From Kuschelorhynchus macadamiae (lineage: Eukaryota; Arthropoda; Insecta; Coleoptera; Curculionidae): a stretch of 64,000 nucleotides of DNA. Shown one piece after another: positions 27,766 to 39,546 of the stretch (the stretch's first letter is position 1; every line of letters begins with the position of its first letter). The stretch lies in assembly GCA_030620095.1 (NCBI GenBank), contig JAUTXW010000064.1:1372501-1436500 (forward strand), read 5' to 3'. The translations under genes and the position numbers were made by a program. The notes under the pieces are model-generated. The model saw nothing but the letters and a program-made list of their open reading frames with translations, made no database searches and was not told the DNA's origin.

Positions 27766-28394
27766 GTTACGTGGTCTACAAAAAATAAATTTAATATCTT
27801 CCTCCATACAAAGAAGGTACTGTTTTATGAAATATTGGCAAAATGGCGGCCTAATAAAATGTTTATTATTAGGCCGCCATTTTGTTTTGTTATATAGGAT
27901 TTACGCACTAAAAATGTATCTATCCATGCTTTACACGTGATTTTTGTGCGAAATTTCAAGTCATTTGGATAAATAGTTTTTGGTAATGAATTTTTAACAT
28001 TTCATGCTGCTTAGCCATTTTATTCTTTCATAATGTATTCACACAAGAATTTTACCAATTTATTCCTATGTCACACTTTATTTTTGAGCAAAATGTTGAA
28101 GTCCACTCGATAAGTAGATACTTAATAATGAGTTTTTTTTGTAATCTTGAGACGCCCCCATTTGGTTCGCCATATTGGATTTTTATCAAAATGTAACCAT
28201 TTCATCTCCTTATGATTTTTGATCAAAAATGTAATTCAATCGGATAAGTAGTTTTTGAGCTATGCCACTTAAAGACAGACAGACCAACAGAAATGGGAGA
28301 ACATGCTTTTCGGGATCCGAAACCGTAAAGATCTGCAAAAATCTCGGATAACATTACTTACTTACTTACAATGATTTCCTTTTACGAGGGAAGT
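27766..28394 (+). repeat. GCCGCCAT modular repeat family, copy 5
   Basis: Begins with the head (GTCTACAAAAAATAAATTTA, AAAGAAGGTACTG). An inverted core junction follows: AAAATGGCGGC at 27,840-27,850 faces GCCGCCATTTT at 27,873-27,883. Core units follow, then the tail with AAAGACAGACAGACC, and the terminal hairpin remnant ATTTCCTTTTACGAGGGAAGT ends at 28,394. Non-coding. Confidence 0.85.
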
Positions 28395-28664
28395 AAAAAG
28401 AAAACAAATAATATCACTGGGGAACAAATTTCAACTTTTTTTTGTTTCTTGAACTAAACCTACTTTTTATGGATTCAACAAAAGGCAAGTAATTAAAAAT
28501 ACCTATTAAAGAATTTAGATGGCTCGCAAAAAAAAACTTGAATTATTCGTTACAAAATGTCCAATGAACATACAAAATACAGATAACAATATATTGCTGG
28601 TTCAACAAAAGCAATTAAATAGCACATTTGTTTCATCTGAATCTGAAGTTTAGATACTAATTTT

Positions 28665-30140
28665 TCCCTTCTTAGTCTGCCTTTTGAAAGCAGCTTCTGG
28701 GGTGTCTCTCGTAATAGTCCAAGAGTAGTTGGCTAATATCTCACAGTTCCACTTTCCCTGATACCTTCTTTCCATGTTTGGCAATCAGGTCTTTATAGTT
28801 TTCTGCTTTTATGTTTCCCAAAAAAATTGCTGCAACCATTTTAATTGTATTCTTAGCGTCTATTCTCCTTTCCTTCAAATATGAAATCGAACTGCGCATC
28901 TCCAAAAAGTTTCCTAATCTGGGGACTTACAAATATTCCCTCTTTAATTTTAGCGTCACTGATTCGAGGAAACTTTTCTTTTAAATAACTTTAACTTTTT
29001 TTATTTTTTAACTTTAAAAAGCACGGCCTTCTTTGTCTATGGTTTTCACAAAAATTTTGCATAAGTATCAAATTTTATATGAAGTAGCGGTGGTAAAATC
29101 TTTTCAGGGGGAGTTAATGGCGCGCTGGTTACATTTTTCTTTTCTGGCTCAAAATACTCTCTCGGTGGCCAAATTTTCTTTCTGTAGTGATCCGATGGTG
29201 CTCAATTGTCCCACTCGCTGAGGAAGCAGCACGATTTGATATAACCTAGATGCATTCCAAGCAAAATCGCCACAACTTTTAAATCCCCACAAGTTTGCCA
29301 AAATATATCTTTCATATTGTATAGTCCCCAGTAACAGCATGACTAGGCAACTTGCTTCCATTATAGAGTAACCCAACTTTAAGACTTAGTTTTGAGGAAA
29401 CAATGAAAAGTCTCCAGTCTTTTGAATCATAGTCCAGATTTAAAGCTGCTATTAATCCCTCAATGTCCCTAGAGGCTACCAAATTGTTTCCCTTTTTAAA
29501 AAATGGTGTTAGGTTTTTCTGACGGCTTCGATACACAGAAACTTTTACTTCATCTTGAAGTAAATTTCATTGTCGCAGTGGAGAGGCCAATAGTTTTCTT
29601 GGGCAATTCTACATCCCTTATAAGGTCAATTAATTCACCTTTACTTTTTTTGTGAGGCTTTTTACTGGGAAGTTCACAGGCAAAATCGGGGTCTTGCGAG
29701 GTTGATGGGCCGGCGACATTTGCACTACCGTTTGAATCCGTCTGATTATCATCAGAATAAAAGGGTATATTCCTGAGGTAGAATAGGTACAGGCAATTCG
29801 TCACTATGAGGCACCGGACGTATGGCGGATTGTAAATTTGGATACTGTATAGCACAACCTTTTTTTTATGGGAGGTATCAAGCAAAAGTAACAGTCAGTA
29901 ATGTGGTCTTTCGGTTCTCGCCAAATCGTAGGAACAGCAAAGGCCATCTTATGCTTTTTTTCACTTAGTCAGCCGGGAATATTGGAGTCACATTTCTTGC
30001 AGCAGTTATGGGGAGCCCAATTTCTATCCTGGTCTCCAACTTTGCAACCAAAATACAAGTGCTTAGCCTTTTTTATTAAAGGGCTAAGAGTGCATTTTGG
30101 TTTCACAAAAGTCACTTCACCACATGTATAACAAAAATGA
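28665..30140 (-). pseudogene. Unidentified repeated protein family, degenerate copy C
   Basis: Minus-strand homologue of the pair at 47.8-52.0 kb. It begins near 30,140 with FCYTCGEVTF, a linker, WAPHNCCKKC (about 30,020) and MAFAVPTIWREPKDH-ITDCYFC (about 29,900-29,950), so it carries the same cysteine-rich N-terminus. Next comes an acidic/Ser-rich spacer (29,760-29,660), then GELIDLIRDVELPKK (about 29,620), aligning with SELNDLIRDLGLSKQ of the other copies. After that come KDWRLFIVSSKLSLK (about 29,400) and a C-terminal part with FLGNIKAENYKDL (about 28,820) and a frameshifted end at about 28,665. Frameshifts near 29,880, 29,540, 29,320 and 29,000, and an internal deletion, make it inactive. 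I know of similar proteins scattered in arthropod genomes but cannot name a function. Confidence 0.7.
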
Positions 30141-31849
30141 TCCATACATTAAAACTTTTGCAAGACAGATTGTTAATTAGAATAATAAAATAAGTAAGAT
30201 TTTGCTATTTTGGTCTCGGAAACGTTTTTGCTGTTTCCCAGTGTGTTCAAAAAATGGTAAGAGTAAGGTAGGTATAAGATATATATTCAGAACGAATAGA
30301 AGAATACACGAATAGAAAAATGCACAGGGTATTGTATTTAAAATAATAAAGATGCTATTAACTTCGTGTAAATCTGGCAACGCTGCCGATATATACAGCG
30401 GAATTTGTTATAGCCACAAAACAAATTTTAAAATACCTTTTTTGGTATTTTAAATACGTCTAATGTACCATAGAACAAGAGACCCTCTGTATATTTATAG
30501 AAGTCTAGACTATCTCTAAACACCGCAAAAATGTTTTTAACTTTGTAATACAATAGCTTTTTGGTAGTTTTTTCATTACAAAATTTTATTTTCTTCAGAA
30601 AGGGGGTATTAGCATTGAGCCATCGATATATATTGTTACCATAAAATATTTTTATTATTATAGTTTTATTTTCATGTGCCCGCTTATTTTGCTTTGCCCA
30701 TTTTAAATACATAAGTACTCGTTCAAAAGAAAATAAAAAGGTATTATTAGACCCTGTACAACATGCATTTTGCATTAGTGAAGGTGAAGGTCTTGGGTTC
30801 AAGGTACTCGGTGTACGATGCCCAAAGGAAGAAATAAATAGAAAATTATGTTTTTTCCGGCGCTGATGTTCTTCTCTGCGTTACGTAACTGATGGCAAAA
30901 CGCTTGCGATATTTTACAGCCAAGGCAAATGCTGGAAGGCTCACCTTGTTTTCTGTTACTTTTGAATATTTTATTATTTATGACAAATCAGTCTTTATAA
31001 ATTGTATGATGAAAATTGAATAGCTACTTACATGACAATAAGGGGGGAAAATAGTGCTCATCTTTCCTCGGATAGTTTGACACTCAACTCGAAGCGGGGG
31101 TCATTATATTCAAATTTTTGCTTTGCAGTTGTGAGTCGTGACTGGTTTCAAATTCAAGGTGGCCATGACATATCATTGCCAACTTTGTACAGAAAAAAAG
31201 TAGTGTCGAAAAGAGGGCCACTTACATAAAGGCGTGCAATTCGTTCTCCTTTTAAATTCTAGGATAAAAGCTCTTTTATTTATTACTTTTTTTGATTGTT
31301 TATTTTAATACTATTGCAGTTACGGCAAACACTATTTGTCCAAATACGTACGGTCCGTTCCAAACAAATTATTTGTCAGCATAACAATTCAACATAAAAA
31401 TCTATCAGCTATATCACTGAAGTATTGAAACGTACTAATTAAAAAAAAATTGAGTGCAGTTTAGGATATTTATCGAAAAAATTGCAATAATAATTTTAAA
31501 TTTTCATAAAAAGTTTCACTTTGCGGTCTTGTGAACATTATTTAAAATGGTCGAAATCGAAGTTTGGGAAGTATTTTTTATTTTTGGAACTTTTGTTAGC
31601 TCAAAAGCTAGGGTCAATTATGTCTTCTGGTGTGTACATTTTTAACTTTTTAATTATCTTTAAACATTTCTGATACTCTTAAAAGATAATTCAAGAAAAA
31701 TCTTACTTTTGTATTAAGGTATTTTTTAAAAATTTATTAATTTTGAAAAAACGTATGGTAACTTTTTCTTTGCTATTATATATTTAGTAAAGACGCATAG
31801 ATTAAGGAAATCAGCACAACGATAGATATGTAACATTTTTTTATAATAT
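30141..31849. other. No gene recognised
   Basis: Contains a short hairpin with 11-bp arms (TTTAAAATACC, 30,427-30,437, and complement 30,444-30,454). A 124-codon minus frame (30,428-30,802) and a 65-codon plus frame (31,032-31,229) show no domain, no family resemblance and AT-driven composition. I do not annotate them as genes. Confidence 0.5.
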
Positions 31850-31922
31850 TTAGTAATCCGGCCAAATCGCTAATCCGACAAAATCCTTGCATTTAATTAT
31901 CCGGATTAAAGAGGTTGTACTG
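31850..31922. mobile_element. Isolated Tigger-like terminal repeat
   Basis: Read on the minus strand this begins CAGTACAACCTCTTTAATCC, followed by repeated GGATTA/CCGGATTA motifs. This is the typical end of insect Tigger/pogo elements. No matching inverted end or transposase was found within several kb, so it is a solo end. Confidence 0.55.
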
Positions 31923-32099
31923 CAAAATAACTCAATTTGGTGAAATTATTTAGCTTATTCTTATTTTCTATAAACTTCTAGATGCCCTAAAATATTTTCC
32001 ACTTAGGTTTAGTATTACATTCTCTAAATTTTTATTACATCTTAATTCATAGTTATGTAGGATCATGTTCGAATAAAATTTGTCAGACTTGCACTGTCT

Positions 32100-32190
32100 T
32101 TAAATTATTCACAACGTTTCGATCAGCCATGTCTTTCCGATCATTATCAAACTGTAAATCAATTTACACTTGATAACAATCGGAACTTTG
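32100..32190 (-). ncRNA. Hammerhead-like motif from a Penelope-type repeat
   Basis: On the minus strand: TTGATAA, then a helix GATC...GATC, then GAAACGTTGTG. This arrangement (CUGAUGA-like box, stem II, GAAA) is that of the hammerhead motifs known from Penelope-like retroelements. The same segment folds with its neighbour (32,163-32,205) as an imperfect hairpin with about 22-bp arms. Two core positions differ from consensus (C3 to T, G8 to A), so activity is uncertain. Confidence 0.4.
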
Positions 32191-32229
32191 TGAATAAATT
32201 AAATTAAAAACAACGTATGTCCGGCAAGT

Positions 32230-34340
32230 GAATTTTATTCAAAATGCTTCATTGTTTACAACCTTCAGGCAAATGTTCGACAGTTCTTGTAATTGTAACG
32301 TACCTTAAATGCCTCCATAATTCATGTATTAATATCTCAATTCAAAACGAAGTTAATATTTAATTAATTAAATAATCATCATTGATACGGAGCGTAACTA
32401 AGATCTGAATTTGCACATGGAAATATGACACTGTAATATGAATATTTTGCTACAAATAAAAGAAAATTAATCACAGTAAAATTTTAATTTTAAATTTAAT
32501 TATATTTGATCTTATAATAAGAAAAAAAAACTGTTTAATAAGAATAAGTTCAAGCATATTATATCAGTATAATGAAAGTATAAAAAACTATTTAATTATT
32601 CATAACAGTGACTCGAAATAAGCGCGTTGTTAATTATAGTTTTTAACTATTCAGAGGTGATAAACCTATAATGGGTAACATATATTGGTCACGTTAAAGC
32701 GATACTTTGCAGAGCTAAATTAATTGGTAATTAAGTGTATCGGAGATTAAAGAAAAGATTAATGAAGCTTACATATCAAGCGCCTTAAAACACATAAAAT
32801 GTTAATTTCATCAGAAACCTTTAAAAAATACAAAAAAAAATCCTTACCCAGTTTGGTGGAATAAAGATAATTCTGACAAAATTGTATTTAACCTGGGGAA
32901 ATAGGAAAACAGATAATATTATTTTTAGTTGACCCTTTGATCATATTAAGGAAAAGGGGGATGTAACCATCAAAGCTTCATCGGAAAGTCAGTATTTTTT
33001 CATATTATATTTGTTTTTGTTTCAAAACAGTTTATCTTTTTGTTTAATTAAAAACTGTAATCTTTTCGATATTCTAATATAAAATTTGCATACATTTTAA
33101 CACAACCGTTTTTCAAGGTCAGCCGCCATATTCAACACTAGATCATTTTCAATTGTGATCGACCGTTTACAACCAAGTGCTGTCGACTAAAACTGCATGC
33201 TTTAAAAAGTCGTTTAATATTGCCCTTTTACGAGGGAAGTAATAATTAGAATCAAACAAATTTTATATACCTCTGTTTTGGAAACGATTAACCAATGTGG
33301 ACGAATTTTTGAAAATTTGAAAGCTCATTCCTTAGTCACTTAGAATCAGTTGCGATTTTGATTAGTTTTGCCTCAGCATTGGTTCACAGTGTTCACATAG
33401 AAGTTTGCGAGTTCACTTTAATTTCTTCATTTGATCAATTACCATAAAAAATATATAGCTATATAGCTGGGAGGTAAACTTAAAAGTAGATGTATCTACT
33501 CCTAAAATTTCAAACTATTTTTAACCCCGTGCAAATATAATATTTTTATGTCAAAAATAAAATTCGTTTGACGGGCAACACCCCAAGGGTACCTTCTCTA
33601 TGTAAAAAGAGTGGTCGAATAATAAAATGTTCTTGGACATGACATATTTTAGAGGATTTAAAACTTTTCACATTTTTAAGTTAGCACCTTCCTAAGCGTG
33701 GTCAGCATGAGTTTTCCCTAGAATATGATATATTACTATATTATGTTGGCACAGCCTAAACTAAATTAGTTAACAGTAAAATATATTTTTTAACACCATA
33801 AAAATGAAGTTTTTAGAGATACTTTTACAGGATTGTATTTTAGAAACTAATCATTTATGGAGTCGTGTTTATAGAAACAGCTCTTACTTTTCTCAGGAAG
33901 GGAATACGCTACTAGCCACCTTAGATATTTACCGTCTAAGCCTTGTCTTACCCATTACCATCCGCTTTCAATATTAACAATGATGGTGAAAATATAGGCA
34001 ATCATATTTAACGGTCTGGGAAGTTGGAAACATGAAAAATTTAAAAAAATTAAAAAATCAGTATTTTTTAGAATTGGAAAATAATTGAAAAGCGGAAAAA
34101 CATTTCTAGATATGAAACACAGCTTTAAAATCTACCTATCATATTTAATAAAAAAGGGGGCAGAAAGAAATTACTTTTATGAAAATACTGATTTAGGCTT
34201 TACTAATATCAGGATACTGCAATCTGTTTTATAATATTAAGTTCCTTTTAAAATTTTCTGTTGATAGAGGTACGTAATTAAACGATGTAGAAAACTACGA
34301 AAAGCTACCATCTTATGTGTGAATGGGTGGTTTCATGTAT
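32230..34340. other. AT-rich region, no gene recognised
   Basis: Mostly AT-rich. It contains a GCCGCCAT-family tail end at 33,219-33,242. From about 33,800 there may be decayed 5' sequence of the following Penelope-like element, which I cannot delimit. Confidence 0.5.
33219..33242 (+). repeat. GCCGCCAT family terminal fragment
   Basis: TATTGCCCTTTTACGAGGGA then AGTAA matches the terminal hairpin of the family. A degenerate GCCGCCATATTCAA lies about 100 bp upstream (33,122). The rest of the copy is unrecognisable. Confidence 0.6.
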
Positions 34341-34589
34341 TTAACAAAAAAACTTATTCTAATTATGTAAAATATTTATTAGAAACAAATCATAATTTTA
34401 ATAATGAATTTAAAAGGTTGCATTGAGCCAATAAAAGTTACAATGAACTTGGAAAGTCTAGATATTAATAAAAGAAAAAGCCATAATATTTTATTGAATG
34501 ATCAAATGGACCTAATAGCTAAAATCTGCTAGGGTTAGGTAGGTAGACTCTTATTACTGTTAAAAAATTTAGTTTTAGTTCTTAAGTTG

Positions 34590-34630
34590 GTTTTTGAAAA
34601 AGACACAGCGTGTCGAAACAGCTGTCAAAC
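34590..34630 (+). ncRNA. Hammerhead-like ribozyme motif, upstream terminal repeat
   Basis: Order: GTTT (stem I 5' strand, 34,590-34,593), TTGAAAA in the CUGAUGA position, stem II GACAC/GTGTC with loop AGC (34,602-34,614), GAAA (34,615-34,618), the self-complementary CAGCTG (possible minimal stem III), TC, and AAAC (stem I 3' strand). Positions equivalent to C3 and G8 read T and A. Penelope-like elements are known to carry hammerhead motifs in these repeats. Activity here is an inference. Confidence 0.45.
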
Positions 34631-34882
34631 GGAAATATATTAGTGAAAATTACTAAACAAATATAGTTTATTTATTATACTAGTGATAATGGGTTTCCAT
34701 CAAGTAACGGCTAACTCGAGAAATTATCTATCACAAGTTTTTTAGCCACATGGTACTTTAAACTTTTACTAAAATCAAAAGTTGTTCACAATATATTTGG
34801 TTTTTTAATCATTGAATTAAACAAGATATGACACCTAAATATACGAAATTGAAGACAAACAATAAAAGCAAGTCTGCAGGTT

Positions 34883-36600
34883 TTGAATAACGACAAGGAT
34901 ACAAAAAAATGGATTATAGAAGATGGTAAAATACAATGCAGTAAAAGAGACACTTATAGTGTTTACCTTAAATTTATTCATAGTGAACTTTTATTTAGAT
35001 TGAGTAACATTGAGTTTGAGTGTTTTGATAAAGAAACTAGGTGCCAAGTGGAGTATATTATTAATAAGAAATATGTAAGTCAACAACGGAAATTAAATAC
35101 ACTAATTTATAGCAAAACTTCAAAAAACAGTAACAATAGTAATAATAAGTTTTCAGGACATTTATCTTTTAAGCGATTTTTTAATATTACAGATACTGAA
35201 TTTCCAAATTCAGAAATTAAATTATTAGAAAAAGGTTTTAATTATAATCTTCAGGTTAGAGATAGTATTAAAAGTAGGGAATACTTAGGTGTTAAATGTG
35301 AACTAGCTTTTAACAATGTAGACAATACAGCTTAACGTTAATGAACTCACAAGCTCCGAAGCTATATTCTTTTATTAAGTTACACAAAGACAATATACCT
35401 ATTTGGCCAGTAGTGTCGTATATAACAGCTCCAGCACATCGGGTATCTAACAAATTAATAGAAATTATTAGTAAACTTTAAGCCTAAACATAGTATAAAA
35501 AACAGCCTTGGATTAATTGATAATATTAAAGATATAACAATTCCAAATAACACTATTTTAATTTCTTTGGATGTGCAAAACCTATTTGCCAGTATCCATC
35601 TTATTCAAGCTATGAACTTAGTGGATAATCTGCTATTAAAAAACAAAGTCAACCCTATTGTTAAGAATGACATATTAGATTTGTTGGCAGTGTGCCTTGA
35701 TTAAAATTATTTTGAATTTAATGGCTCGATCTATTTAAGTAAAGAAAGTTTAATAATGGGTAACCCGTTAAGTCTTATTTTAGTTAAAATATTTCTTGAT
35801 AACAAATAATAGAGAATCACCTTGTACGAGACAAGTTTATTTATTGGTACAAATACGTTGACGATATTTTGGCTTGTTTCACAGGCACAGAGAGACAACT
35901 TAACCTTTTTCTAAATTCTATTAATAAATTATACAAAAATATAAAATTTACTTTAGAATTAGAACAAAACAGGTCCATAAACTTTTTAGATTTAAAAATC
36001 AGAAACATTAATAATAAACACGATTTTGAAATCTATCTAAACCATTCTATACAGATATAAAAATACATAATACATCAAACCATCCATTCATACATAAGTC
36101 GGCAGCTTTTCATAGTTTTGTAGATCGTTTAATTAATGTACCTTTGTCAACAGAAAATTTAAACAAGAAACTTAATATTATAAAACAGATTGGAGTTAAT
36201 AATGGTTATGACGCAACCATAATAGATAAAATCGTAAATAAAAACAATATAAAAAAGCACTCGATTTCGTTTATCCTAATTTCAATACAAAAGACAATAT
36301 TAAGTTTAACACATCAACATATACCGGAAAAATTAGTACATAAAGTAGCTTTTTGTACCAATAATACTTAGGCAGATATATTAAGAATAACAAGTTTAAA
36401 ACAAATAAGGACCAAAAATCAGGGCTATATGAATTAAAATGTGGTTCTTGCCTAAAAGAATATATTGGTGGTGGATATATAAGATCATATATTAAACAAA
36501 AAACTGATTCTAATTATGCAAACCATCTATTAGAAACAAATCATAATTTTAATAATGAATTTAAAACGTTGCATTCAGCCAATAAAAGTTACAAGTAAAA
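34883..36600 (+). pseudogene. Penelope-like polyprotein: reverse transcriptase plus GIY-YIG endonuclease
   Basis: A telomerase-related RT of the Penelope class. The N-terminal part is an open 150-codon stretch (34,883-35,335). RT motifs then read through frameshifts: YSFIKLHKDNIPIWPVVS (about 35,370), NTILISLDVQNLFASI (about 35,550, motif A), IMGNPLSLILVKIF (about 35,755, motif B) and the catalytic YWYKYVDDILACFTG (about 35,840-35,885, YVDD), followed by INFLDLKIRN. Next are NHPFIHKSAAFHSFVDRLIN (about 36,080) and VNNGYDATIIDKI (about 36,200), typical of this class. The GIY-YIG nuclease starts at GLYELKCGSCLKEYIGG (about 36,425), then SNYANHLLETNHNFNNEF. At least five frameshifts or stops. 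The catalytic YVDD is kept; the element is dead but recognisable over most of its length. Confidence 0.85.
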
Positions 36601-36767
36601 TTACTTGGAAAGTCTAGAAATTAATAAGAGGAAAAACCATAATATTTTATTGAACGATCAAACGGTTCCCCACTGTTAAATCTTTATAGCTAAAATTTGC
36701 TAGGGTTACGTAGGTAGACTCTTTTATTACTGTTAAAAAATCTAGTTTTAGTATCAGTCTTAAGTTG

Positions 36768-36808
36768 GTTTTTGAAAAAGACACAGTGTATCGAAACAGC
36801 TGTCAAAC
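36768..36808 (+). ncRNA. Hammerhead-like ribozyme motif, downstream terminal repeat
   Basis: Same layout as at 34,590-34,630: GTTT, TTGAAAA, stem II GACAC/GTATC (one mismatch), GAAA, CAGCTG, TC, AAAC. It sits in the 3' repeat of the Penelope-like element. The stem II substitution suggests this copy has decayed further. Confidence 0.4.
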
Positions 36809-37410
36809 GGAAATAAATTAGTGGAAATTACAAAAGAAATATAGTTTGTTTATTTATTATACTAGTGATAATGAATTTCCATCAAGTAACTCCTAACTCG
36901 ATAAATTATCTATATTTTTTAACTTAGAAAACAAGATATTCCTTTCATTTTCTCTGTAACTAAACAGAAATTATGAGGGAAGGAACAGTGTAGTATTATC
37001 CACAGTAAGGACGTAAAGTCTGTCGCCCCCGTCTAACTTTTGTACCACTCGGTATATTGCAACGAAATTTGGAACGATAATATTTGAGAAAATTCTCCAT
37101 TTACACAAAAATGACAGCTTTAAATGAAAGGAAGACAGCTTGGCGCAGTTTCGAAACTTTTTCGTTTATGGAAGGGGGTCGAGTGATATATCGTATTATT
37201 CCTAATTCAACCCCCGATTTTGAAAACATTTGATTAAGCAGTTCTCAAATGATGACTAATAACAATTTTAAATTTGACTTTCTGAAACGTGGTTTCATGC
37301 TGCACTTTTTTTCACCAAGTGCCCCAATCTAATTGTCGTTGCCTTGGTTTTCTAATATTTGACATTTTAAAACGCACTCTAAAAGTTTCCGAAAATAGTA
37401 TTTAATTTAA

Positions 37411-37940
37411 ATGGCTCATTTGTTAGAAGATAAAATCGATAGAGTTATCATCTTTGGCGAGGCTAACCGGAATTATCACGCTGTAGTTCGCATCTTTAAT
37501 GAACGCTTTCCGCAACGACCATTGTGCAGGAAATACTTTCAGAATTTATTGTCAAAATTTCTAGTAATAAGGACGGTAAAAGATGCCCCAAGATCTGAGA
37601 ACTCAAAATTAGCGAAAACGTGGTCGTAAATACTAAACAAAGTATTAACCAAGTAGCTGAGACATATAAAATAGTAATTATCCATTAATTAACCGAAGAT
37701 GACCCTGACAGGCGACTAGAGTTTTGTAAGATGATGGCAGAAATGATCACAGCAATTCCCAATTATCTGCGTCATATTTGTTTTAGTGATGAGAGCACCT
37801 TTATCCTAAATGGAAAAGTTAACACTCAGAATTGTAGATATTGGAGTGATGGAAACTTCTCATGTGTTTCGCGAAGGACATACCCAATTTTCCCAAAAAG
37901 TAAATGTTTGGACGGGTATTTTGAGTGTGTGCTGGAATAA
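37411..37940 (+). pseudogene. Mariner/IS630-like transposase with DUF4817-type HTH, internally deleted
   Basis: The first open part (37,411-37,629) reads like the DUF4817 helix-turn-helix domain: NYHAVVRIFNERFPQRPLC, RKYFQNLLSKF, VKDAPRS. After a broken stretch, 37,690-37,940 gives DDPDRRLEFCKMMAEMITA then FSDESTFILNGKVNTQNCRY, which carries the first catalytic Asp (SDEST) of a DDE_3 transposase, and then PKSKCLDGYFECVL. The second Asp and the terminal E/D are missing because the C-terminal half is lost where the non-LTR element begins. Stops at 37,627 and 37,938. Inactive. Confidence 0.75.
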
Positions 37941-37999
37941 ACCCTGAAACCCTCCATAATGTAAGGGAATAATTCACTAACAGGGCGTTCATTTCTTAA

Positions 38000-39546
38000 G
38001 AGGTAATAATAATAATATATATTTACAAACATTTTACAGAATTTTCTTAAATTTAGACCTAGCTCACCACCTCAACGGAAATATATAGGTTATCCACTGA
38101 AACCATTTAAGATCAGTGCGTGGGTGCATATAACATTCACGTCGCTGCAGTTCGACTCTAAAGTGGAAAACAAACATATAATTGGACAAAAATCAAAAAA
38201 CAAAAAATGAATACAAAAGTAACAAAAAAAAAATTCACACTTTGATTAACATCGAACACTGAACAGTAACAGATCTTGTGAGAGGTACAGGAGTTTCTGA
38301 GATTTCAGTTATATGTAAAAGTTCAAAAGTATTATTTTGAACACTTAGAACCTTACTATGCCAATTCTACAAAATCGCGGATGAGTTTTCTTGGTAAGGA
38401 AATAAGCCAGTCACCTAATTTTTTTTTAAATGTTTTTAGATATCTTTCCTTTTTAATTATTTCAAGGACCCCATTGTACAGGTGAGCTAAAAAATAAAAT
38501 GATCGTTGTGTGAGTGTTTTATTTATTTTATGCTGTATGACTGATGACCCTGAAACAAAATATTTGACAAACATCCATCAGTTGGTTGTCTTTAAAAAGA
38601 TCTCTAGGGAAAGTACTATTTTTATTATACATAGTTTTTGTATTACTTCTAGTTTTATTAGATAAGTTCCGTAGGTTCCGCTCCATGCACATATACCGTA
38701 ATTTAACACGGAATAGACCAATGAGTAATACACAGTTCTTAGACTGGATATTGATAAAATTGATTTGAGTTCTTTAAAAGTATATAAATTAAACGTAGTT
38801 TTTTGGTATTTAAATTTATCTGAACATCCTGCTTTAAGAATTTATTAATATTCAAATTTTGATTAAGGTTAATTTCGGTAAAATGAGGTAATTTCTTTTT
38901 ATTACAACTAAGTACCATATAATTAGTTTTTTGAAAATTTATTGTAAGGTACATTTTATCAAACCAATCTTTAACCATTTTGAAGTCATTCTCTACATTT
39001 GTCTTCACATCTTTCCAGGAATCTGTCACGTATAATATAACTGTGTCATCCGCAAAAGCAGAAATTGACCCGGTACTACCTAAACTAAATAATTCATTAA
39101 TATATATCGTAAAAAGTATCGGGCCTAAAACTGTACTGTAGTCGATTAGTCAAACAATTATTTAAATGATTTAGCGAAATTCCAGGAAAACCCATATTAT
39201 CCAGAATCTCTAGTAGTATATTAAGATTGACGGTGTCAAATGCCCTTGCTAAATCAAGGAAAATCCCCAAAACTGCTTTCTTATTGTCTAAGCTTTGATA
39301 TATATTATTTGTTAAATGCAATATGGCGTCTTCAGTTGATATTCCCTTTTTGAACCCAAATTGTTGTTCTGATAAGAGTTCATATTTAACTAAAGAGTTA
39401 ATAAGCCGCTTTTTGATTAATGTTTCAATAATTTTAGCTATAGGTGCAAGGCGGACATTTACAACATTTTTTAAAATGAAAATTTCACGTTTTTCTTTTT
39501 TTGCTTGTTTCAGTTTTTTAATATTCGGTTTACCAGTCCATTTCAT
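38000..39546 (-). pseudogene. Jockey/CR1-like non-LTR reverse transcriptase, inserted in the mariner-like element
   Basis: Minus-strand RT: LAPIAKIIETLIKKRLINSL, EQQFGFKKGISTEDAILHL and the domain-A motif GIFLDLARAFDTVNLNILLE (39,100-39,546). A break follows, with FADD-region remnants around 39,040-39,070 (the frame gives SAFADDTVILYVTDSWK across 39,010-39,060). Then VKDWFDKMYLTINFQKTNY (about 38,930) and a C-terminal AHLYNGVLEII, KTFKKKLGDWL (about 38,400-38,470). The 3' untranslated part runs to a TTATTATTA run near 38,003-38,014. The catalytic ADD is visible, but frameshifts and a palm deletion near 39,100 disable it. Confidence 0.75.

Larger units (their letters stand above)
34345..36915 (+). 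mobile_element. Penelope-like retroelement with terminal direct repeats
   Basis: An RT plus GIY-YIG element (34,883-36,600) preceded by a partial copy of its own 3' end. 34,345-34,735 aligns with 36,497-36,915, from AATTATG(T/C)AAA through CTAACTCG-A-AAATTATCTA, with scattered differences and small indels. Such an upstream partial copy ('pseudo-LTR') is characteristic of Penelope-like elements. Both repeats end with the same host-proximal sequence and include a hammerhead-like motif. Confidence 0.8.

Noticed and set aside
30428..30802. 124-codon open frame on the minus strand
   Set aside because: No recognisable domain, no splice context, AT-driven Lys/Phe/Tyr composition and no homologue that I recognise.
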